From an uncultured Bacilli bacterium (lineage in GTDB: Bacteria > Bacillota_I > Bacilli_A > RFN20 > CAG-826), in NCBI GenBank assembly GCA_944368945.1, contig CALVXH010000008.1:1-36440 (forward strand): 36,440 nt of DNA. The letters run 5' to 3'. The notes beneath the pieces were generated by a model, which worked only from the letters and a program-made list of their open reading frames with translations, did not search any database and was not told the DNA's origin. The stretch's first letter is position 1. Every line of letters starts with the position of its first letter. The translations under genes were made by a program, and so were the position numbers. Shown one piece after another: positions 31,204-36,440 of the stretch.

Positions 31204-32649
31204 ATGAAACTTGTAGTCAAAGATTTAAAAAAGGTTTTTGAAGGAAATCCTAAGAAAAATATTCCTGATACAATCGCTGTATCTGATTTTTCAATCACTG
31301 TTAATGATGGAGAATTAATTGGATTATTAGGCCCAAGTGGATGTGGAAAATCAACTATTTTATATATGCTTGCTGGCTTAAAAGAAGTTACAAGTGGCAA
31401 TATTTATTTCGATGATGAAGATATAACAGATTTACCTAGTGAAAAAAGAGGTGTAGGTTTAGTTTTTCAAAACTATGCTCTTTATCCTCATTTAAATGTT
31501 TATCAAAATATTGCTTTTCCATTAGAGGATACATATGTAACCACCAATATTAAAGATTATAAAATTATTTTTTATAAAAAATACATTGAGCTATTAAAAG
31601 AATATACTGAGATTCAAAAAATAATTTTTAAGTATTTAGGAAGTAATAAAGGCGATTCATTAGAAGCTATTAATGAAATTAGTTTTAAATATAATGTTCC
31701 TTTTAAACTTAGTAAAAAGGTATATAAACTTCTTAAAGATAAAAGACATTCTTATTTAGAAGTTCTTTCTAATATTTATTTTTATAATGAAAAAATAGAA
31801 AAAGAGAAAAATAAACTTAATAAGCGTGGTTATACTATTGATGAAGAATTTAATTTACTTAAAGATAATAAAATTCTTACTAAAAAAAGAAAAATCGCAA
31901 AAGATGAAATAGATTTAGAAGTTCTTCGAGTTGCTCGAATTGTTCAACTTGAAAATTATTTATTTAGAAAACCTAGCGAACTAAGTGGAGGTCAACAGCA
32001 AAGAGTTGCTATTGCTCGCGCTTTAATAAAAAAACCTAGACTTCTTTTATTAGATGAGCCTTTAAGCAATCTTGATGCAAGATTAAGAATTTCTACTCGT
32101 GAAGAAATTAGAAAAATTCAAAAAGAAAGTAAAGTTACTACTGTATTTGTTACTCATGATCAGGAAGAGGCTTTATCTATTTGTGATAGAATAGTAATTT
32201 TAGAAAAAGGAAAAATTAAACAAATTGATATCCCTCAAAGAGCTTATGATGATCCTAAAAATGTTTTTGTTGCTTCTTTTTTAGGAACTCCTCCATTAAA
32301 TAAATTTGATGCTAAAGTTATTAAAAATAAAATTTTAGTTGGAAATTACGTAGTTTTTGAATTAAATAATAATGATTTAGATGGAGAAGAAGTTGTTTTT
32401 TCGGTTAGACCTGAAGGTTTAGAAATAACTAACGACAATAACTTTAAATATTATTTAGAAGGAAAACTTGATAACTATGAAACATTAGGAAGAGATAAAG
32501 AATTAGTCCTTAATAATGAATTTAATGATTCAATTAAAGTTGTTTTTAAAGATGATTTAGTAATTGATAAGTTGTCTTATAAATTATATATAAATCCAAA
32601 AAAGGTTTTACTATTTAAAAAATCTGATGGGGAAAGGATTTATTTATAA
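31204..32649 (+). CDS. ABC importer ATPase (MalK/UgpC type) with about 120-residue insertion
   Basis: A 481-residue nucleotide-binding subunit for an importer of sugars or similar solutes. Walker A GPSGCGKST (43-51), Q-loop FQNYALYPH (88-96), signature LSGGQQQR (260-267), Walker B LLLLDEPLSNLD (about 281-292) and H-loop VTHDQEEAL follow in order; the last about 110 residues are the regulatory TOBE-type domain. Between AFPLEDT (104-110) and the signature helix lie about 120 extra, Lys/Glu-rich helical residues (about 110-230). Similar insertions are known in mollicute ATPases of this family, such as the mycoplasma UgpC-like proteins. Confidence 0.9.
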   Translation: MKLVVKDLKKVFEGNPKKNIPDTIAVSDFSITVNDGELIGLLGPSGCGKSTILYMLAGLKEVTSGNIYFDDEDITDLPSEKRGVGLVFQNYALYPHLNVYQNIAFPLEDTYVTTNIKDYKIIFYKKYIELLKEYTEIQKIIFKYLGSNKGDSLEAINEISFKYNVPFKLSKKVYKLLKDKRHSYLEVLSNIYFYNEKIEKEKNKLNKRGYTIDEEFNLLKDNKILTKKRKIAKDEIDLEVLRVARIVQLENYLFRKPSELSGGQQQRVAIARALIKKPRLLLLDEPLSNLDARLRISTREEIRKIQKESKVTTVFVTHDQEEALSICDRIVILEKGKIKQIDIPQRAYDDPKNVFVASFLGTPPLNKFDAKVIKNKILVGNYVVFELNNNDLDGEEVVFSVRPEGLEITNDNNFKYYLEGKLDNYETLGRDKELVLNNEFNDSIKVVFKDDLVIDKLSYKLYINPKKVLLFKKSDGERIYL

Positions 32650-33584
32650 TGGTTAGAAAAGATAATTATAAAGGCTGGATTTATCTTGCTCCTAGTTTAA
32701 TTTTACTTGCAATATTCACTTTATATCCTTTAATAGATACTTTTGTCATTTCTTTTTTAAAGGATTATAACTATTTAAAAGGAACAAGTAGTGGCTTTAC
32801 TTTGGATAATTATAAGGCTTTATTTGGTATTATACCTCCTCCTGACTATATTTCTGGAATTAGTGGACCAATTAAAGCATTTTTTCAATATGCTTTACCA
32901 AATACAATGATTATTACTTTTGTAACAGTTCCTATTTCTATTATTTTAGCCTTAATTATTGCAGTTTTAATTAACTCAATAAAAGCCTTCCAAAAGTTCT
33001 TTCAAACATTATTTTTTACTCCTTATGTAACTAATATTATTGCGGTTGGTATGGTATTTGGAGTTATTTTCTCTCATGATGGTTTATTTAATGCTATTTT
33101 TAATCTAAATAAATATTGGGTTGAATCTAATCCTGAAACAACTTATTGGAATGCAATGACTGTTATCTTTTTAGATATTATTTGGTATCAACTTCCATTT
33201 AAGATATTAATCTTTGTCAGTGGACTTCAAGGAATTGATAAAAAATATTATGAAGCCGCTAAAATTGATAGCGCAAGTAAGTTTAAGCAATTTTATAAAA
33301 TTACTGTACCTTTACTTTCACCTCAAATTTTATACATTTCAATTACATCATTTATTAATGGTTTTAAAGAGTATCAGGCAATTGCTGGACTATTTAAAGA
33401 TAGAGGTACAAGTGGTAACTCATATAATCTATATACTGTTGTTTACTTTGTTTATGATCAAGTAAATAGTGGCAATGGAGAAAGCGTAAGATATGCTTGT
33501 TGTGGAGCAGTCGTTTTATTTTTAATTATTCTAGTCTTTACTGGACTACAATTTTTGATTTCTAGAAAGAGGATATATTATTAA
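32649..33584 (+). CDS. ABC importer permease, MalF/UgpA type
   Basis: A 311-residue inner-membrane subunit with about six helices. The cytoplasmic coupling motif of importer permeases is visible as YYEAAKIDSASKFKQFYKITVPLLSP (key residues EAA, D and the P-LL). The start overlaps the ATPase stop in TAATG. With the next gene it forms the transmembrane heterodimer. A hydrophilic insertion between helices (FGIIPPPDYISGISGP) lies outside the membrane. Confidence 0.9.
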   Translation: MVRKDNYKGWIYLAPSLILLAIFTLYPLIDTFVISFLKDYNYLKGTSSGFTLDNYKALFGIIPPPDYISGISGPIKAFFQYALPNTMIITFVTVPISIILALIIAVLINSIKAFQKFFQTLFFTPYVTNIIAVGMVFGVIFSHDGLFNAIFNLNKYWVESNPETTYWNAMTVIFLDIIWYQLPFKILIFVSGLQGIDKKYYEAAKIDSASKFKQFYKITVPLLSPQILYISITSFINGFKEYQAIAGLFKDRGTSGNSYNLYTVVYFVYDQVNSGNGESVRYACCGAVVLFLIILVFTGLQFLISRKRIYY

Positions 33585-33585
33585 T

Positions 33586-34569
33586 ATGAAACAAGAGAAT
33601 TTTTCATCATTATATTCTAATGATAATAAAATCGAATTTGTAGTTGATGGTTTTAATAAAGATGCAAAAACTACTGAAAAGTTTGATAAGGTAAAAAAGA
33701 TAATTTTCTTAACTTTTGCATACTTAATTTTAATATTCCTCGCTTTTATTATGATGATTCCTTTTTATTGGATGCTTATTACCAGTTTAAAAAGCGAGGT
33801 TGTTAATGGAAAATATGTAGGTTTAAGTAATGACTTTTTTATCCCATTTAATGAAATAGCTTGGAATAATTATGCATTAATTTTTGATCCTTCTAGATTT
33901 GACTTTTTTAATTATTTAATCAATACATTTATTGTTTTAATTATTTCTACTATTGGAACTTTATTTGTTACTATTTTTGCTGCCTTTGCGTTCACTAGAC
34001 TTCAATTTAAAGGTAGAGATACTACCTTTTATATTTATTTAATAACTATGATGATTCCTAGTGAATTATTTGTTGCTAGTAACTTTATTACTGTATATAG
34101 ATATGGCTTATTAAATGATAGATGGGGAACATATTTTGCGATTATGCTTCCGTTTATTGTTAATGTTTTTTACATTTATTTATTAAGAGAAAACTTTAAA
34201 CAAATTCCTGAAGAATTATATTTAGCGAGCAAAGTTGATGGTAAAAGTGATTGGAAATATTTATGGAAAGTTATGGTTCCAATCGCTTCACCAACTTTAA
34301 TTACTATTACAATATTAAAAGTTATTTCAACTTGGAACGCTTATGCTTGGCCAAAAACAGTTACAGTGGCAAATCCTGAATATACTTTAATTACTGTAGG
34401 CATTAGAGATATCGCTAATTTTGATAGTAATATCGGAGGTTTCTTATTTACCTTACAATCTTTACAAATGGCAGCTACAGTTATAATCACAATTCCCTTA
34501 ATTTTATTATTTATTTTCTTTAGAAAATACATTATGAGTGGAACTAGTAGAACTGGTATTAAGGGATAA
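33586..34569 (+). CDS. ABC importer permease, MalG/UgpE type
   Basis: A 327-residue permease with about six helices after a 35-40-residue charged cytoplasmic N-terminus (DGFNKDAKTTEKFDKVKK) longer than usual for the family. The coupling motif is LYLASKVDGKSDWKYLWKV (the EAA loop with Ala, Asp-Gly). It begins one base after the previous stop. Its partner is the preceding permease. Confidence 0.9.
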   Translation: MKQENFSSLYSNDNKIEFVVDGFNKDAKTTEKFDKVKKIIFLTFAYLILIFLAFIMMIPFYWMLITSLKSEVVNGKYVGLSNDFFIPFNEIAWNNYALIFDPSRFDFFNYLINTFIVLIISTIGTLFVTIFAAFAFTRLQFKGRDTTFYIYLITMMIPSELFVASNFITVYRYGLLNDRWGTYFAIMLPFIVNVFYIYLLRENFKQIPEELYLASKVDGKSDWKYLWKVMVPIASPTLITITILKVISTWNAYAWPKTVTVANPEYTLITVGIRDIANFDSNIGGFLFTLQSLQMAATVIITIPLILLFIFFRKYIMSGTSRTGIKG

Positions 34570-34586
34570 TTAAAAATTTACAAACT

Positions 34587-34605
34587 ATAAAATTAAAAAT
34601 TTTAT
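34587..34605 (+). promoter_or_regulatory. Small inverted repeat before the binding-protein gene
   Basis: ATAAAATT and AATTTTAT flank AAA in the 92-base gap after the second permease. Downstream, TATATT at 34627-34632 could be a -10 for a separate strong promoter of the binding protein. This is common in importer operons, where the binding protein is made in excess. Both are weak calls. Confidence 0.3.
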
Positions 34606-34661
34606 TTCCGGTGCCAATTGTTATATTATATTAAGGTGATTTAAGTAAGGGAGGAAACTTG

Positions 34662-36287
34662 ATGAAACTTAAATTCAAATTACTTACGCCCGTTATTGCC
34701 TTAGGGGCTGTTTGTTCGTTTTTAATCTCTTCATGTTCAAATGCAGATGTTGATCCATATGAAGATACAAATTATAGTGAAATGACCGCTACAGTTACCT
34801 TCTGGGAAAACCTTTATGATGAAGATGGTGCAGCTGGACCAGAACATACAATGATGAATAATATCATCAAAGAATTTAATAAGGTTTATCCAAATATTAC
34901 AATTAAGTTAGAAGATAAGGGTCGTTATTGGGATATTGATGAAGCTATTTCAGGAGTACTTAGCACACCAGATAAATTACCTTCAATGGCTGTTTGCTAC
35001 CCAGACTATGTTGTTGGATATTTAGATAGTGGAAATGTTTTAAATATGGATCCATATATGAGTAATTCTACATATGGATTAGGTTTAAAACCAAAATCAG
35101 GAAGTACAACAGAAGTTGAAACAGATTCAACAACAGCTAAAGATGATTTAAATAGTGCTTTCTTAAAAGAAGGACAAGAATATATTGAAAAAGGAACATA
35201 TTCACTTCCTTGGTATAAAAATAGTGAAGCTCTTTTCTATAATGTTGATGCTTTAGATCAATATTTAGGAAAAGGAAATTATGATTTAACAAACTGGGAA
35301 GATATTATCGATGCTGGTAGAAAATTATTAGCAATGGATAATATTGTTACTGATATATCTGCTTGGGATGATGCAGCAAATGATTATGTTGTTAAACCAC
35401 ATACAGTTACATGGGAAAAAGGAAAAGTCACTCCAATTGGATATGACTCAACTGATAATCTTTACATTACTTTCTCAGAAATGATGAATGTTCCATATGG
35501 TGGAAATAAGGATGAAAATGGCGATGGACAAATTAATAAGTCAGAAGCTGTTAAATTCTATACTGAAGGTGGTGGAGCAAATGAAAAAGCTGTTCAAATG
35601 GTCAAGATGCTTAAATCTTGGTATGATGAAGGCTTAATTACTACTAGTAGTATTATTGATCCTGAAGGTGATGAAGGTGTTTGGAATTATTATACTTACA
35701 ATCAAGAATGTTTCATTTATGTAAATGGATCAAAAAATGCTTGGTATGGAAGTGCTAATTATTTTAGAGGCGAGGCTTTACCAACTCCAGTTATTGATGA
35801 TGGAATGTTAGAAGCAACTCCAACAGTTAAAAATAAGACTGCAAAATCAAAAGCAATGAGCCAAGGTGCTAACATTGTATTCTTTAATAAGAGTAAAGTT
35901 GAAAACATTGCTGCTTGGTTATTCTATAAGTTTATGACTAACTCAATGAATTCAGCTTCTACAGCAGTTACAATGTCTTCAATGCCAGTAAGAGCTACTT
36001 CATATGATGAAGATGCGATTACAGCAATTACCGAAGCTAATGTTTCTTTACCAGAAACACCAAATCAGGATGCTAACTATAACTACTTACAAAAAGAAGT
36101 TTATGAAATCTATGAAGAATATGATACAAATGAGCAAACATTTATCGCTCCTGTTTCACAATTCTCAGATGCTACAAGAAGTGCTGTAAAATCATTACTT
36201 GAAAACGTCTTTAAGTCAACAGCAAAAGGTGCTGCTTTAGATACATATATCGAAGAGCAATTTGAAGCTGCTTGGAACTCAATTTAA
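34662..36287 (+). CDS. ABC importer substrate-binding lipoprotein (family 1)
   Basis: A 541-residue extracellular solute-binding protein. The lipobox ISSC puts the lipidated Cys at residue 25. The start ATG 34662 follows a GGGAGG ribosome site by 7 bases; a TTG just before it is unlikely. The opening TATVTFWENL and later VGYLDSGNVLNMDPYM match family-1 sugar-binding proteins. Residues near 284-295 (DENGDGQINKSE) form a textbook EF-hand-like calcium loop, not usual for the group. The substrate is unknown: a sugar or glycerol-phosphate type is the family default, but a nucleoside-related solute is possible by context. Confidence 0.9.
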   Translation: MKLKFKLLTPVIALGAVCSFLISSCSNADVDPYEDTNYSEMTATVTFWENLYDEDGAAGPEHTMMNNIIKEFNKVYPNITIKLEDKGRYWDIDEAISGVLSTPDKLPSMAVCYPDYVVGYLDSGNVLNMDPYMSNSTYGLGLKPKSGSTTEVETDSTTAKDDLNSAFLKEGQEYIEKGTYSLPWYKNSEALFYNVDALDQYLGKGNYDLTNWEDIIDAGRKLLAMDNIVTDISAWDDAANDYVVKPHTVTWEKGKVTPIGYDSTDNLYITFSEMMNVPYGGNKDENGDGQINKSEAVKFYTEGGGANEKAVQMVKMLKSWYDEGLITTSSIIDPEGDEGVWNYYTYNQECFIYVNGSKNAWYGSANYFRGEALPTPVIDDGMLEATPTVKNKTAKSKAMSQGANIVFFNKSKVENIAAWLFYKFMTNSMNSASTAVTMSSMPVRATSYDEDAITAITEANVSLPETPNQDANYNYLQKEVYEIYEEYDTNEQTFIAPVSQFSDATRSAVKSLLENVFKSTAKGAALDTYIEEQFEAAWNSI

Positions 36288-36326
36288 AATAATTTGTTTT
36301 TCTTAGGGGCTATCAACTGATGGATA

Positions 36327-36371
36327 TTTATTATAAAAAATTATAAAATATTCTTAAATTTTTATAATAAA
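36327..36371. terminator. AT-only inverted repeat after the importer operon
   Basis: A 13-bp perfect inverted repeat (36327-36339 with 36359-36371) has a 19-base spacing. It may act as a weak terminator for the importer operon or mark the end of an element. The rest of 36288-36388 holds no gene. Confidence 0.4.
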
Positions 36372-36374
36372 ATA

Positions 36375-36383
36375 TGTTAAAAT
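36375..36383 (+). promoter_or_regulatory. Extended -10 of the last, probably leaderless gene
   Basis: TGTTAAAAT ends 5 bases before ATG 36389, identical to the extended -10 of the XRE-Dam gene at 28424-28432. No ribosome site is present. Confidence 0.45.
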
Positions 36384-36388
36384 AAATC

Positions 36389-36440
36389 ATGGGAAAATTA
36401 GTTAATATAAGCGAAGCTGCACAAATATTGGGTGTAACCA
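36389..36440 (+). CDS. Start of a MerR/excisionase-type HTH protein, possibly IS607-type recombinase (partial)
   Basis: Only 17 codons are inside the window: MGKLVNISEAAQILGVT. The ISEAAQILGV stretch is the first helix pair of a MerR-like winged HTH. It is found at the start of excisionases, small regulators and the IS607-family serine recombinases. Nothing further can be decided without the next 600 bases. Confidence 0.5.
   Translation, partial: MGKLVNISEAAQILGVT

Noticed and set aside
1-36440. TGA read as tryptophan, as in Mycoplasma and relatives
   Set aside because: TGA ends several clear genes and forms ATGA overlaps (12585-12588, 30271-30274), and tryptophans are coded by TGG.
1-36440. 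Avoidance of GATC sites because of the DpnII-type system
   Set aside because: GATC occurs many times across the window, including inside the restriction island, so there is no visible depletion; a formal count was not made.

Overview
The window is AT-rich DNA with dense, mostly single-direction genes, short gaps and no tRNA or rRNA. Tryptophan is coded by TGG, and TGA ends real genes (for example at 12586-12588, 15067-15069 and 30272-30274), so the code is standard and this is not a Mycoplasma. The gene content fits an uncultured low-GC Bacilli/Mollicutes-type lineage (Erysipelotrichia, RF39/RFN20 or Izemoplasmatales-like): lipoproteins, a SipW-type signal peptidase, a CoA-disulfide reductase-rhodanese fusion and a sugar-type ABC importer whose ATPase carries an insertion. 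The exact lineage cannot be fixed from sequence reading alone.

Layout. 1-300 is a regulatory region for an off-window minus-strand gene and an EamA transporter. 301-5490 holds the EamA transporter, a MazG-type pyrophosphohydrolase, an ArsB/NhaD-type permease, a CoADR-rhodanese enzyme and a membrane protein with a Cys-rich tail. 5606-9800 is a probable operon (type B carboxylesterase, HAD phosphatase, GPH/SLC45-like MFS transporter, glycerophosphodiesterase), facing an AraC-type regulator (9840-10607). A cre-like site lies between that regulator and a CorA-type metal transporter. 11824-14081 holds a NatAB-like ABC exporter and a small acetyltransferase.

14137-27632 is the most distinctive block. 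It contains an esterase, a membrane-anchored M6 metalloprotease, two RDD-like membrane proteins, a 1043-residue TasA-headed multidomain exported protein, a 61-residue peptide with the same kind of signal, a SipW/ER-type signal peptidase, a large Big2/OB-fold lipoprotein and a lipoprotein endonuclease I. My reading is an export and surface-assembly locus, possibly for capturing and cutting extracellular nucleic acid.

27629-31125 is a DpnII/MboI-family (GATC-type) restriction-modification island. It has an XRE-regulator/Dam fusion, two divergent DpnA-like methyltransferases and a DpnII-type nuclease. A clean palindrome sits on the fusion gene's promoter.

31204-36287 is a complete ABC importer of the sugar (MalK/UgpC) type: ATPase, two permeases and a lipoprotein binding protein. 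Extracellular nuclease plus this importer type resembles the nuclease-ABC arrangement of mycoplasmas, here separated by the restriction island. The window ends in the first codons of a MerR/IS607-type HTH protein, possibly a transposon.
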